Notes under the pieces: generated by a model | Seen by the model: only the letters and a program-made list of their open reading frames with translations | The model's database searches: none | Told to the model about the DNA's origin: nothing | Assembly (NCBI GenBank): GCA_016841185.1 | Contig: JAENZQ010000014.1 | Coordinates: 28,961 to 92,960, forward strand | Source of the DNA: Anaerovorax odorimutans | GTDB lineage: Bacteria > Bacillota > Clostridia > Peptostreptococcales > JAAYPU01 | Direction: 5' to 3' | Length of the DNA: 64,000 nucleotides | Part shown: piece by piece, positions 53,693-61,915 of the stretch | How positions within the stretch are numbered: the stretch's first letter is position 1 | How the letters are laid out: the number at the start of each line of letters is the position of its first letter | Program-made: the position numbers and the translations under genes

Positions 53693-55618
53693 TTATTCCT
53701 GTTCCAACAGCAAAATCATGGCTTCCCATTCTTCATAAAGTGCTTCTAATCTTTTGTTCAAGTCAAGGGATTCAATATTCAAGGCACGGCTTTTTTCCAT
53801 ATTGGAATAGATTTCTTCTTTGCACATGTCATGCTGAATATTCTTTAAACGCTGCTCAGCAATAGATATTTCTGTTTCAATATCCTTTAAAGCCTGCTTT
53901 TTCTTTTTTTCTTCCAGAAGGCGGGCTTTTTCTTTCTTTAAAGCTTCTTTTTTTTGCGTCTTTGATATTTCCATTTTCTCTGATTCATTTTCTTCGTCCA
54001 ATAATTGATTTTTCTTTTCGATATAATAATCATAATTTCCCAGATATTCCTGTACTCCTGTATCGGTTAATTCCAATATCCTGTCAGGAATACGATTGAG
54101 AAAAAATCTGTCATGGGATACGATCAATAAAGTGCCCTCATAATTCAGCAATGCCTTTTCAAAGACTTCTTTGGATTCGATGTCCAGATGGTTGGTCGGT
54201 TCGTCCATGATCAAAAAATTTGAATCTGAAAGCATCAGTTTAAGCAATGCTAAACGTGCTCTTTCACCACCGCTTAAAACAGATATTTCTTTGAAGGGAT
54301 CGTCTCCTCTGAAAAGAAAAGCCCCTAAAATATTTCGAATATCGGTTTCGGTGTAATGAGTATGCAGTTGATGGATTTCTTCTATCAGGGTGTTGGAAGG
54401 GCTTAATAGCTTCTGTTCCTGGTCAAAATACCCCATTCTGACATTGTGGCCGATTCTGATATTTCCCTGGTCCGGATTCACTTTCGATAATACTATTTTA
54501 AGTAGTGTGGTTTTTCCGACACCATTAGGGCCGATCATACAGATTTTTTCTCCGCTTTTAATATCAAAACTTACATTTGTGAACAAGAGTCTTCCTTCAT
54601 AAGATTTGGTTAGATCTTGTGCATATAAAACGTCCTTCCCGCTTTTATGAACAGGCTTAAAAGAGATATTCATTCTATCCATAAAGGTTTCAGGTTTTTC
54701 GAGAAGATCCAGATGGCTAAGCTGATTTTCACGGGATCGGGCCCTTTTTGCCAGTTTTTCAGTGCCATGCTGTTTAAATCTCCGGATCATTTCTTCCTGC
54801 CTTTTAATTTCTTTCTGCTGCTTTTCATATGACTTTATCTGCTGAATTTTTAATTCTTCTTTCTTTTTTAAATAAGTAGAATAATTCCCTTCAAAAACGG
54901 AAAGGTGCCGGTTTTCTATTTCAAAAATACGATTTACGATCTGATCCAGAAAATATCTGTCATGAGAAATAACCAAAACTGTGCCTTTATAAGTTTTAAT
55001 ATATTGCTCCAACCATTGCAGAGAGTCCATATCCAGATGATTGGTAGGCTCGTCGAGCAGAAGTAATTGTGGTTTGGAAAGTAAAATTTTTGCAAGAGAG
55101 AGCCTTGTTTTTTCACCTCCGCTAAGGCTTGAAACTCTTTGGTCAAAATAGTCGGAAGAAAAGCCCAATCCATTTAAAACACCTTTTACTTCGCTGACAT
55201 AACCATAGCCGTTTTTTTCTTTGAAAGTCTCTATTTTTTCTGCATAAATCTTTAACAGTTTATCAGGACTTTCGTTTTTTGATGAAATATCTGTAATCTC
55301 TTTTTCCAGATTTCTCAGTTCTTTTTCCAGGGTGATGACTTCGGCAAAGACCGAAATCATTTCTGAATAAACGGTTTGATTTGAGTCAAACAGGCTGTTT
55401 TGCTCCAGATAGCCTATGGAAACACTGCCGGAAAGAAACAAATCGCCGCTATCATAAGACAAGTTCTGAGTAAGGATTTTAAGCAATGTGGTCTTGCCGG
55501 CACCATTGGCTCCTACCAGACCAATTCTATCATTTTCGTCTATATTGAAGGAGATACTATCCAATATTGTTTCGATTCCAAAAGTTTTAATAATGTTACT
55601 TGCAGATAAGATAATCAT
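53693..55618 (-). CDS. ABC-F family ATPase (ribosome-associated), YdiF/Uup-like
   Basis: A 641-residue protein with two ABC domains and no membrane segments. Walker A motifs are GANGAGKTT and GPNGVGKTT. The signatures are LSGGEKTRLSLA and LSGGERARLALL. DEPTNHLD follows each, and a basic linker lies between. A C-terminal coiled coil (KKEKARLLEEKKKKQALKDIETE) is present. Members act on stalled ribosomes or give antibiotic resistance. The subtype cannot be told here. ATG 55618 behind AAAGGTG is preferred over the track's TTG. Confidence 0.92.
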   Translation of the reverse strand: MIILSASNIIKTFGIETILDSISFNIDENDRIGLVGANGAGKTTLLKILTQNLSYDSGDLFLSGSVSIGYLEQNSLFDSNQTVYSEMISVFAEVITLEKELRNLEKEITDISSKNESPDKLLKIYAEKIETFKEKNGYGYVSEVKGVLNGLGFSSDYFDQRVSSLSGGEKTRLSLAKILLSKPQLLLLDEPTNHLDMDSLQWLEQYIKTYKGTVLVISHDRYFLDQIVNRIFEIENRHLSVFEGNYSTYLKKKEELKIQQIKSYEKQQKEIKRQEEMIRRFKQHGTEKLAKRARSRENQLSHLDLLEKPETFMDRMNISFKPVHKSGKDVLYAQDLTKSYEGRLLFTNVSFDIKSGEKICMIGPNGVGKTTLLKIVLSKVNPDQGNIRIGHNVRMGYFDQEQKLLSPSNTLIEEIHQLHTHYTETDIRNILGAFLFRGDDPFKEISVLSGGERARLALLKLMLSDSNFLIMDEPTNHLDIESKEVFEKALLNYEGTLLIVSHDRFFLNRIPDRILELTDTGVQEYLGNYDYYIEKKNQLLDEENESEKMEISKTQKKEALKKEKARLLEEKKKKQALKDIETEISIAEQRLKNIQHDMCKEEIYSNMEKSRALNIESLDLNKRLEALYEEWEAMILLLEQE

Positions 55619-55754
55619 TTTCAATCACCTTTTCTCTAAAGATTATACATATGATATTGTATCAAAGTCATAATAGCAATAAAAGTTTTTATTTTAATTC
55701 AAGAAATTTATGGGTATAATTGTTTTAACATCAATTTGTTATTACTTGATAATC

Positions 55755-55783
55755 TTGAACAGTATGGTATTACATGGTATAAT
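55755..55783 (+). promoter_or_regulatory. Sigma-A promoter of rex
   Basis: TTGAAC and TATAAT with a 17-nt spacer, 38 nt before the rex start. Confidence 0.7.
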
Positions 55784-55821
55784 TAATTCCTAAAAATGAG
55801 AATTATAAAAGGAGAAGATAA

Positions 55822-56466
55822 ATGAATCAAAAACTGCCAAATAAAATCTCAAATGCAGTTATCCGAAGGTTACCAAAATACAGAAGGTATTTGGAAGACT
55901 TGCTGAATAAAAAGATATACAGAATTTCGTCAAAGGACTTAAGTGAACTCATCGGTTTTACAGCATCCCAGATACGTCAGGATTTGAATAATTTTGGGGG
56001 CTTTGGCCAACAGGGATATGGTTATAATGTAAAAGAGCTGTATGAGGAGATCGGCAAAATTTTAGGAATCGATAAAGCATATATTGTTGTTATTGTAGGT
56101 ACCGGAAATCTGGGACAGGCTATTGCCAACTATACTCATTTCTATAGAACGGGGTTTATTGTGAACGCAATGTTTGACGTGAATCCAAAACTTATAGGAC
56201 TTCGGATCAACGGTGTAGAAGTAATGGATTCAGAATATCTTCAGGATTATTTGAAAGAAAATTCCATCGATATAGGTATTATATGTACAAATAAAGAAAG
56301 TGCACAGGAAGTAGCCACAAAGCTTTGCGAAGGCGGTGTAAAAGGCATATGGAATTTTGCACCTGTTGATATAGATGTGGATGAAGACATTATTCTAGAG
56401 AATGTACATTTAAGCGATAGTTTGCATACTTTGGCTTATTTTATCAATCACCCTCAGGACTATTAA
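55822..56466 (+). CDS. rex: Redox-sensing transcriptional repressor Rex
   Basis: Rex senses the NADH/NAD+ ratio and represses fermentation and hydrogenase genes. The 214-residue protein has an N-terminal winged helix (SNAVIRRLPKYRRYLEDL, FTASQIRQDLNNFGGFGQQGYGYNV). It also has a Rossmann domain (VVIVGTGNLGQAIANY). It is complete. A sequence that fits the Rex operator is present at 63516-63533 in front of the hydrogenase-type gene. AAAAGGAG precedes the start. Confidence 0.96.
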   Translation: MNQKLPNKISNAVIRRLPKYRRYLEDLLNKKIYRISSKDLSELIGFTASQIRQDLNNFGGFGQQGYGYNVKELYEEIGKILGIDKAYIVVIVGTGNLGQAIANYTHFYRTGFIVNAMFDVNPKLIGLRINGVEVMDSEYLQDYLKENSIDIGIICTNKESAQEVATKLCEGGVKGIWNFAPVDIDVDEDIILENVHLSDSLHTLAYFINHPQDY

Positions 56467-56511
56467 ACGGCGGCAAGTTAAGCTGATCATTCAACTTCCA
56501 TTTAAAAAATT

Positions 56512-56545
56512 ATCTCTTACATATTAATATTAATTTGTAAGAGAT
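56512..56545 (+). other. Hairpin after rex
   Basis: ATCTCTTACA and TGTAAGAGAT form a perfect 10-bp stem with a 14-base AT loop, 46 nt after the rex stop. Only a weak T run follows. It may act as a poor terminator, and it overlaps the -35 of the ferredoxin promoter. Confidence 0.55.
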
Positions 56546-56563
56546 GTTTAATATATTTATAAT
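56535..56563 (+). promoter_or_regulatory. Sigma-A promoter of ferredoxin gene
   Basis: TTGTAA and TATAAT with a 17-nt spacer, 58 nt before the ferredoxin start. The -35 lies in the 3' arm of the post-rex hairpin. Confidence 0.6.
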
Positions 56564-56620
56564 CATTCTGACAATGGGGAAAGATAGTAAGGTAGACCAG
56601 TCGAGGAAAGGAGATTATAA

Positions 56621-56809
56621 ATGAAAGGTTATGTAGATAAGGATACATGTATCGGATGTGGTATTTGTCCGGATGTATGTCCGGAAATATTTAAAATGGA
56701 TGATGACGGAAAGGCCGTTGCCGGTAAAGAAGAAATTCCGGAGGATATTATAGATAATGCTTTGGATGCGGAATCCCAATGCCCTGTAGATGCGATACAG
56801 GTGAAATAG
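56621..56809 (+). CDS. Ferredoxin, single [4Fe-4S] type
   Basis: A 62-residue acidic ferredoxin. The cluster ligands are in CIGCGICPDVCP and the distant CPVDAI. This pattern is that of a mono-cluster ferredoxin (Thermotoga/Desulfovibrio type) with one extra cysteine. It carries electrons at low potential in the cytoplasm. GGAAAGGAG precedes the ATG. Confidence 0.95.
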   Translation: MKGYVDKDTCIGCGICPDVCPEIFKMDDDGKAVAGKEEIPEDIIDNALDAESQCPVDAIQVK

Positions 56810-56810
56810 A

Positions 56811-56860
56811 ATTAAGAATTTAAAATTAAGAATTGATGAGGATTTTGCTTGTGCAAAATC
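56811..56860 (+). repeat. AT-rich dispersed intergenic repeat, copy R7
   Basis: TTAAGAATTTAAAATTAAG leads into TTGATGAGGATTTTGC-TTGT-GCAAAATC, a perfect 8-bp inverted repeat. It follows the ferredoxin stop. Confidence 0.65.
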
Positions 56861-56955
56861 TTCTTTATGTTATAGCCTCTTTTTATGATAGAATAATAAT
56901 GGAGTGAATTTTTAACATGGTAAATCTCCAACCAGAATTATAGAAGGAGTAGCGT

Positions 56956-57444
56956 ATGGATGTATTAATGAAAGTGAAAAAAAGCATATCGGATCTGCCA
57001 TTTCCCCTTAAAATATATGAATTTGAAGAAGGTTCAACAAAGACTTCAGAAATGGCGGCTGAGCAGCTTGGTGTAGAATCGGCACAAATAGCTAAAACTA
57101 TGCTGTTTATATGCGGAGATAAACCCATTATTGTAATTACGTGCGGAGATATGAAAATCAAGCAAGGCTGGCTGAAAAAGATAGCAGGTGCAAAACCGAG
57201 ATTTGCTTCTTCCGATGAATGCAAAGAAATAACAGGATATGAGCCGGGGGGGATTTGTCCCTTTGCACTTGAAACAGAGGTGGAAATATTGTTAGACAGA
57301 AGTATCGAGAGATTTGACAAAGTGTATGCTGCTGCAGGAACTGCCAATACAGCGGTTCCCTTGGATATGGAACAGCTGATCTATATCACAAAGGGAAAAA
57401 TCGTTGAGGTTTGTGAGCCTAAGATGGTGCCGAGCAATGAGTAA
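56956..57444 (+). CDS. YbaK/EbsC family prolyl-tRNA editing-like protein
   Basis: A 162-residue protein of the YbaK/ProX deacylase family, which hydrolyses mischarged Cys-tRNA or Ala-tRNA(Pro). The conserved segments are EGSTKTSEMAAEQLGVESAQIAKTML, the GDMKIKQGWLKKIAGAKPRFAS stretch, TGYEPGGICPFAL and YAAAGTANTAVPLD. The C-terminus overlaps the next gene by 8 nt. Confidence 0.9.
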   Translation: MDVLMKVKKSISDLPFPLKIYEFEEGSTKTSEMAAEQLGVESAQIAKTMLFICGDKPIIVITCGDMKIKQGWLKKIAGAKPRFASSDECKEITGYEPGGICPFALETEVEILLDRSIERFDKVYAAAGTANTAVPLDMEQLIYITKGKIVEVCEPKMVPSNE

Positions 57445-58573
57445 AGTTGCCATAGTCCGGTGCCAATCCTATGATATTGAAGAGGTGTATCCGGCAATAC
57501 AGAGAGGTATGACGCTTCTCGGGGGGATAAAAGCCCTTGTACCTGAGGAAAAAATATTATTAAAGCCGAATTTGCTGGCTTCATCAAATCCGGATAAAGC
57601 GGTGACAACACATCCCGTAGTATTCGAAGCTGTCATAAGACTTTTTCAGGAGAACGGATATTCATTGATTTATGGCGATTCACCAGGATTTGAAAACCCT
57701 GAGAAGGTTGCAGCCAAGTGCGGGTTAAAGGATGTTGCCGACCGGTATAAAATCAGATTTGGGGATTTCAATAGGGGAAAAACCATTACTTATGAGAAAG
57801 GGGCTATTACAAAGCAATTTGAGATTGCTAACGCTGCGTTAGACTCAGAGGCAATCATCAGTTTGTGCAAAATGAAGACCCATCAACTTACGAGGATTAC
57901 CGGAGCCGTTAAAAATCAATTAGGATGTGTTTACGGTCTCCATAAATCATCTGCTCATGCAAAATTCCCTGATGCCATAAGTTTTTCAAAGATGTTAGTG
58001 GACTTGAATAAATTATTGAAACCTAAACTTTTTATTATGGATGGCATCGTTGCAATGGAAGGAAACGGTCCTCGTTCAGGGGATCCGGTTAAAATGAATG
58101 TGCTGCTTTTTTCTGATGATCCTGTAGCATTGGATTCTGTTTTTTGCAGACTGATTGATCTGAATCCTGAATACATTCCCTCCATTATGTTTGGAGAAGA
58201 ATTGGAATTAGGTAAATGGCGTGAGCAAGATATAGAAATTTTAGGAGATAAAATACAGGATTTAAAGAATGATGCCTTTAATGTGACAAGAAAGCCGGTT
58301 AAATCCGAAAATTTTGGATTTGCAGCTTCTTTTCGAGGCCTTGTATTAAGAAAACCTGTTATAGACAGTGAAAAATGTATTCGGTGTGGTATTTGTATCG
58401 ATGCCTGCCCGGTAGAAGAAAAGGCTCTGAGTTTTAAAAATGCTGATAAAAGCAGGCCTCCCGAATACGCCTATAAAAAATGTATTCGTTGCTATTGCTG
58501 TCAGGAAATGTGTCCGCAGAAGGCAATAGGCGTAAAGACACCTTTGATAGGAAGACTTTTTCTGTACAGATAA
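57437..58573 (+). CDS. DUF362 protein with C-terminal two-[4Fe-4S] ferredoxin domain
   Basis: A 378-residue protein. The DUF362 domain has KVAIVRCQSYD, LKPNLLASSNPDKAVTTHP, and YGDSPGFEN. The SLCKMKTHQLTRITGAVKNQLGC segment is a hallmark. The C-terminal ferredoxin part has CIRCGICIDACP and CIRCYCCQEMCP. The role is unknown; an electron-transfer function is inferred. The track's TTG 57404 lies inside the previous gene. ATG 57437 is preferred. Confidence 0.87.
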   Translation: MSKVAIVRCQSYDIEEVYPAIQRGMTLLGGIKALVPEEKILLKPNLLASSNPDKAVTTHPVVFEAVIRLFQENGYSLIYGDSPGFENPEKVAAKCGLKDVADRYKIRFGDFNRGKTITYEKGAITKQFEIANAALDSEAIISLCKMKTHQLTRITGAVKNQLGCVYGLHKSSAHAKFPDAISFSKMLVDLNKLLKPKLFIMDGIVAMEGNGPRSGDPVKMNVLLFSDDPVALDSVFCRLIDLNPEYIPSIMFGEELELGKWREQDIEILGDKIQDLKNDAFNVTRKPVKSENFGFAASFRGLVLRKPVIDSEKCIRCGICIDACPVEEKALSFKNADKSRPPEYAYKKCIRCYCCQEMCPQKAIGVKTPLIGRLFLYR

Positions 58574-58654
58574 AAGATCTATGGCCATTTTAAATCTTAC
58601 ACTTACACTTATACTTACACTAATCCATAATGAATGCAAAGGGGAGATCCTTCA

Positions 58655-60031
58655 ATGAAAAAGTATGATGTTATTATAGTTGGAGCCGGTGCCAGTGGTG
58701 TATTCATGTCGTATGAAATGACCAAAATCAAAAATAATGCAAAGGTATTGATGATTGAAAAAGGGAATGAGCTCACTAAAAGAATATGCCCCATTGACGG
58801 GGAAAAAATAAAAGAATGTATTTCATGTCAGACCTGTAATATTATGAATGGATACGGAGGTGCCGGTACACTTTCCGATGGTAAATATAATATTACAACA
58901 CATTTTGGAGGAGATCTTCACAGGTATGTTGGAGAAGACAAGGCATATGAGCTCATGTATTATGTAGATGAGGTTTTATGTAATATGGGAGGGAGCGATG
59001 CAAAGCTTTACTCCACCATGAATTCCGGCCTTAAAACAGCCGCATTAAGGCACGACCTTCATCTGCTGGATGCAAAGGTGCGGCATCTGGGAACGGATCG
59101 TAATATGAAGATCCTCTCAAGAATTTTTGATTATATTAAAGACAGGATCGATATGGTATTCAACGAGGAAGTAAAGGATATTCAAAATATGGATAAGGGA
59201 TTTGCCGTAATTACAGGAGAGGATACCTATTACTGCGAGAATTTGGTTTTGGCTACAGGGAGATCAGGATCCAAATGGATCTCACAGATATGTGACAAAT
59301 TTGAAATTGTGACTGAAAGGAATCGAGTAGACATTGGTGTCAGAGTAGAACTTCCGGCTGCAATATTCGAGCATATCACCAGTGAAGTTTATGAAAGTAA
59401 AATCGTATATAAAACGGAAAAGTATAACGATCTGGTAAGAACTTTTTGCATGAACCCTTATGGAGAGGTGGTAACAGAAAATACCAACGGGATTATTACC
59501 GTTAACGGACATAGTTATTCGGATCCGAATCTCCGTACGGAGAATACCAATTTTGCGCTTTTGGTTTCCAATAAATTTACGGAACCTTTCAAAGACAGTA
59601 ATGAATATGGTGAATCTATTGCAAGACTCAGCAATATGCTGGGAGGCGGTGTGCTTCTTCAAAGATTCGGAGATTTGGTCAAAGGCAGAAGAAGCAGTGA
59701 GCGGAGAATGGAAAAATGCTTTACACGACCGACTTTAAGGGCAGTACCCGGTGATTTAAGTCTTGTCATTCCCAAAAGGCAATTGGATAATATTATAGAG
59801 ATGATTTATGCCTTGGATAAAATTGCTCCCGGTACGGCAAATGAAGACACCTTACTTTACGGAGTGGAAGTTAAGTTTTACAACTCAAAAGTTGAAGTCG
59901 ATGATCATCTGGAAACCAAAATAAAAGGCTTTTATGTTTTAGGCGACGGCTCCGGAGTGACTCATTCACTCTCACAGGCTTCTGCAAGCGGAATTTATGT
60001 TGCACGGCTGCTGGCAGAGAAATACCAATGA
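58655..60031 (+). CDS. FAD-dependent oxidoreductase (COG2509-like)
   Basis: A 458-residue flavoprotein. The dinucleotide-binding motif is DVIIVGAGASGVFMSYEM. A cysteine-rich stretch (CPIDGEKIKECISCQTCNIMNGYGGAGTLSDGKYNI) follows. The C-terminus has FYVLGDGSGVTHSLSQASASG. Members are uncharacterised dehydrogenases. The track starts at ATG 58634. ATG 58655 behind AAAGGGGAG is preferred. Confidence 0.82.
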   Translation: MKKYDVIIVGAGASGVFMSYEMTKIKNNAKVLMIEKGNELTKRICPIDGEKIKECISCQTCNIMNGYGGAGTLSDGKYNITTHFGGDLHRYVGEDKAYELMYYVDEVLCNMGGSDAKLYSTMNSGLKTAALRHDLHLLDAKVRHLGTDRNMKILSRIFDYIKDRIDMVFNEEVKDIQNMDKGFAVITGEDTYYCENLVLATGRSGSKWISQICDKFEIVTERNRVDIGVRVELPAAIFEHITSEVYESKIVYKTEKYNDLVRTFCMNPYGEVVTENTNGIITVNGHSYSDPNLRTENTNFALLVSNKFTEPFKDSNEYGESIARLSNMLGGGVLLQRFGDLVKGRRSSERRMEKCFTRPTLRAVPGDLSLVIPKRQLDNIIEMIYALDKIAPGTANEDTLLYGVEVKFYNSKVEVDDHLETKIKGFYVLGDGSGVTHSLSQASASGIYVARLLAEKYQ

Positions 60032-60052
60032 CCTAAGATACTAAAAGAGTAG

Positions 60053-60073
60053 GGACAGCCCTTGCGGCTGTCC
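60053..60073 (+). other. GC-rich hairpin upstream of tRNA-Leu
   Basis: GGACAGCC-CTTGC-GGCTGTCC, with no T run. It stands out from its AT-rich surroundings and is probably a remnant of a dispersed palindromic repeat or a weak terminator. Confidence 0.55.
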
Positions 60074-60163
60074 GAGCCCAAGAAAAAAGAGATTAATCGG
60101 ATACTTACACTAACCCTTAACCTCTAACCTCTATCACTATGCACCAGTATCTAAATATTAACA

Positions 60164-60192
60164 TTGACAATTCATTTTAAAAAGCTTAAAAT
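60164..60192 (+). promoter_or_regulatory. Promoter of tRNA-Leu
   Basis: Consensus TTGACA and TAAAAT with a 17-nt spacer, 21 nt upstream of the tRNA. Confidence 0.75.
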
Positions 60193-60213
60193 AATCTATG
60201 TAACTTAAAATAT

Positions 60214-60301
60214 GCGGATGTGGCGGAACTGGCAGACGCGCATGGTTCAGGTCCATGTGAAGATTACCTTCATGGGGGTTCGAGTCCCTTCATCCGCACC
60301 A
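60214..60301 (+). tRNA. tRNA-Leu, anticodon CAG
   Basis: The acceptor stem is GCGGATG/CATCCGC. The anticodon stem CATGG/CCATG holds the loop TTCAGGT, so the anticodon is CAG. A long variable arm (GTGAAG-ATTAC-CTTCAT) marks a class II tRNA, and the T-loop is TTCGAGT. The CCA end is encoded. Confidence 0.96.
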
Positions 60302-60330
60302 AATAATCAATCAAATATAGATACAATGTA

Positions 60331-60352
60331 AAGTCACTGATTTCAGTGGCTT
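60331..60352 (+). terminator. Terminator-like hairpin after tRNA-Leu
   Basis: AAGTCACTG-ATTT-CAGTGGCTT with one G-U pair, followed by TCGTTGATTTT. The T run is interrupted. Confidence 0.55.
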
Positions 60353-60420
60353 TCGTTGATTTTAGGACGGAATTTGAATGGTGGATAGGTTAAACTTACG
60401 TTGTGTAACTTTATACAATC

Positions 60421-60451
60421 AAAAAGCCATTGGGTATTCCAATGGTTTTTT
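60421..60451 (+). terminator. Intrinsic terminator, possibly bidirectional
   Basis: GCCATTGG-GTATT-CCAATGGT, preceded by five A residues and followed by five further T residues. It lies between the tRNA and the convergent ThiF-like gene, and may serve both strands. Confidence 0.75.
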
Positions 60452-60553
60452 GATTTCAAGAGTGACTCGAACCCGAACAGTTAAATTATTACCGAAAGGG
60501 AATAATTTTTGAAAATCACTAAAAACTAACTTTCAACCTCTTGCTTCTTGCAA

Positions 60554-61231
60554 TTACAATGAAATAACTTCGTATTCATGATCATATAAATTGATGCTCA
60601 GCATCTTGTTTCGCAAAATATCCCCTCTTTTTAAAAGGACTTTTAAGACTTCACCTACCTGAACAGAAGCTACCAGCGCAGGGGTAAAAGAGGGATTTCC
60701 CAAATCTGCTTCAATACCATGGTCCGTATCTTCCGGATAGATTTTGTTCAGAGTATTATCTCCGGGTAAAATGGTGCACACCTGTCCGTACCATCCTGCT
60801 ATTGCACCGTGTACAAGGGGAATATTCTGTTCCCTGCAATGTCTTTGAAGTATTTTTCTGACGGGAAGACTGTCCAAAGCATCGACGATAACATCATGAT
60901 TGTAAATGATATCGGTAGCATTTTCCTCATTAAGAAATTCTGAAATAATATTTATCTTTACATTGGTATTGACTTGACGCATCCTTTTTTCGAAAGCTTC
61001 GGCTTTCTTTGTTCCAATGTTTGTTTCAAGGGCTAATATTTGCCGGTTTAAATTGGATATTTCAATAACGTCTCCGTCAACTGCCGTCAGATGTCCGATA
61101 CCTAATCTCCCTAAAAACTCCAGAATGTATCCCCCAAGTCCCCCGCAGCCGATAACACATACGCTGAAATCCTTTAGCTTTTCATTTTCCTCTTTTGAAA
61201 GCATATTCATATTCCGACTGTACCGGTTCAT
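60554..61231 (-). CDS. ThiF/MoeB/HesA family adenylyltransferase-like protein
   Basis: A 225-residue E1-like protein that would adenylate the C-terminus of a ubiquitin-like sulfur carrier. The ATP site is VCVIGCGGLGGYILEFLGRLG with VDGDVIEISNLNRQ following. The conserved DALDSLPVRK segment is present. It lacks the CxxC pairs that bind zinc in full MoeB/ThiF, as in short ThiF types. GGAGGTG precedes ATG 61231. No partner carrier gene (thiS or moaD) is near, so the pathway is open. Confidence 0.87.
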   Translation of the reverse strand: MNRYSRNMNMLSKEENEKLKDFSVCVIGCGGLGGYILEFLGRLGIGHLTAVDGDVIEISNLNRQILALETNIGTKKAEAFEKRMRQVNTNVKINIISEFLNEENATDIIYNHDVIVDALDSLPVRKILQRHCREQNIPLVHGAIAGWYGQVCTILPGDNTLNKIYPEDTDHGIEADLGNPSFTPALVASVQVGEVLKVLLKRGDILRNKMLSINLYDHEYEVISL

Positions 61232-61284
61232 TTTGACACCTCCGATATTGGCTAATTTATTAAATTGAATTATATCATAAAAAA

Positions 61285-61312
61285 TTGATTTTTAAATTTC
61301 TTGTGCTATAAT
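61285..61312 (+). promoter_or_regulatory. Promoter of riboswitch-like leader
   Basis: TTGATT and TATAAT with a 16-nt spacer. The transcript would start near 61319, just before the structured leader. Confidence 0.65.
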
Positions 61313-61338
61313 ACTTATATACATTAATTGCATAGTTT

Positions 61339-61481
61339 AATTTTCCGATCTGATTTACCTAAAGCAAAGGCTATGGTGTATCAGACGATGGGTATCTGCA
61401 GAAATGCATATGCCTCCCGTGTTTGGAAAGGAAAATAATTTCTTTATTTGTCATTAATCCTTTCCGAGGATTATTTTTTTT
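61339..61481 (+). promoter_or_regulatory. Unassigned riboswitch-like leader RNA
   Basis: A three-way junction can be drawn. P1 is TTTTCC/GGAAAG. P2 has TCTGAT/ATCAGA and ACC/GGT with an inner AGC-AAAG-GCT hairpin. P3 has GGTAT/ATGCC and TGCA-GAAA-TGCA. The 3' strand of P1 (GGAAAGG) can instead pair with CCTTTCC in the following terminator, giving a switch. I could not match it to a class; Moco-type is one untested idea. Confidence 0.5.
61455..61481 (+). terminator. Terminator of leader RNA
   Basis: TAATCCT-TTCCG-AGGATTA followed by eight T residues. Part of its 5' arm and loop (CCTTTCC) can pair with GGAAAGG upstream as an antiterminator. Confidence 0.85.
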
Positions 61482-61673
61482 CAATTCAAGCTAATACAGG
61501 AGAACAGAATTATAAAATCAAAAAAGACCCATCCAATGAATAGGATTATATCGGAAAATGCATAGGAATTGACCGGCTGATTATAAGGAGCCATTGTTCA
61601 TTCCCAATGCGAAATAAGAAAGGGAGCAATTAGAAGTGGGAGAAATATATAGAAGGATACGCAAGCCTTTTTA

Positions 61674-61874
61674 CTGCTGATTTCCTTTAATAGAGAATTT
61701 ATAGCAATATCCTGTTATCCATATATGTTTCTCCTGCTTCGATTTTTTTCTTCTATTATTTCCGTACCTTTTGGACGGCTTTGGGAATACTTTTTCATAG
61801 ATGGCGTTTTGTATGTTTTGCAGCAGCAGATAAGTCATATTGGTTATATTATAAAAAATCAGAGTAGACTTTAA
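61674..61874 (+). pseudogene. Possible decayed membrane-protein gene behind leader RNA
   Basis: Between the leader terminator and a second terminator, an open frame encodes a hydrophobic segment (FLLLRFFSSIISVPFGRLW) and a C-terminal-like tail (QQQISHIGYIIKN). No start with a ribosome site exists, and stops break all upstream frames. It may be the remnant of the gene once controlled by the leader, or chance. Nothing else is seen in this 61232-61981 gap beyond the sites listed. Confidence 0.2.
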
Positions 61875-61907
61875 GGCGAGTTTTGTTCGCCTTTTTATAT
61901 TTTTTTA
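61873..61907 (+). terminator. Intrinsic terminator before MATE gene
   Basis: AAGGCGA-GTTTTGT-TCGCCTT followed by TTT, ATA and seven more T residues. It terminates whatever unit lies between the leader and the MATE gene. Confidence 0.8.
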
Positions 61908-61915
61908 GAAAACTA

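Noticed and set aside
55690-55750. TAACA-N6-TGTTA inverted repeat upstream of rex as a possible autoregulatory Rex site
   Set aside because: The half-sites face the wrong way compared with the Rex consensus TTGTTAA-N4-TTAACAA.
58590-60130. CTTACACTAACCC-type simple repeats in gaps (58.6 and 60.1 kb, also 42.1 kb)
   Set aside because: Low complexity and poorly conserved; no structure or consistent position.
60461-60480. T-arm-like sequence (minus strand GGGTTCGAGTC) near tRNA-Leu, possible tRNA remnant or att site
   Set aside because: The flanking bases cannot form a T-stem and no other cloverleaf parts are present; chance match cannot be excluded.
61339-61430. Fluoride, cyclic di-GMP, THF or cobalamin riboswitch
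   Set aside because: Short stretches look similar (GGCTATGGTGT, GAAA loop), but the conserved cores and order do not match.
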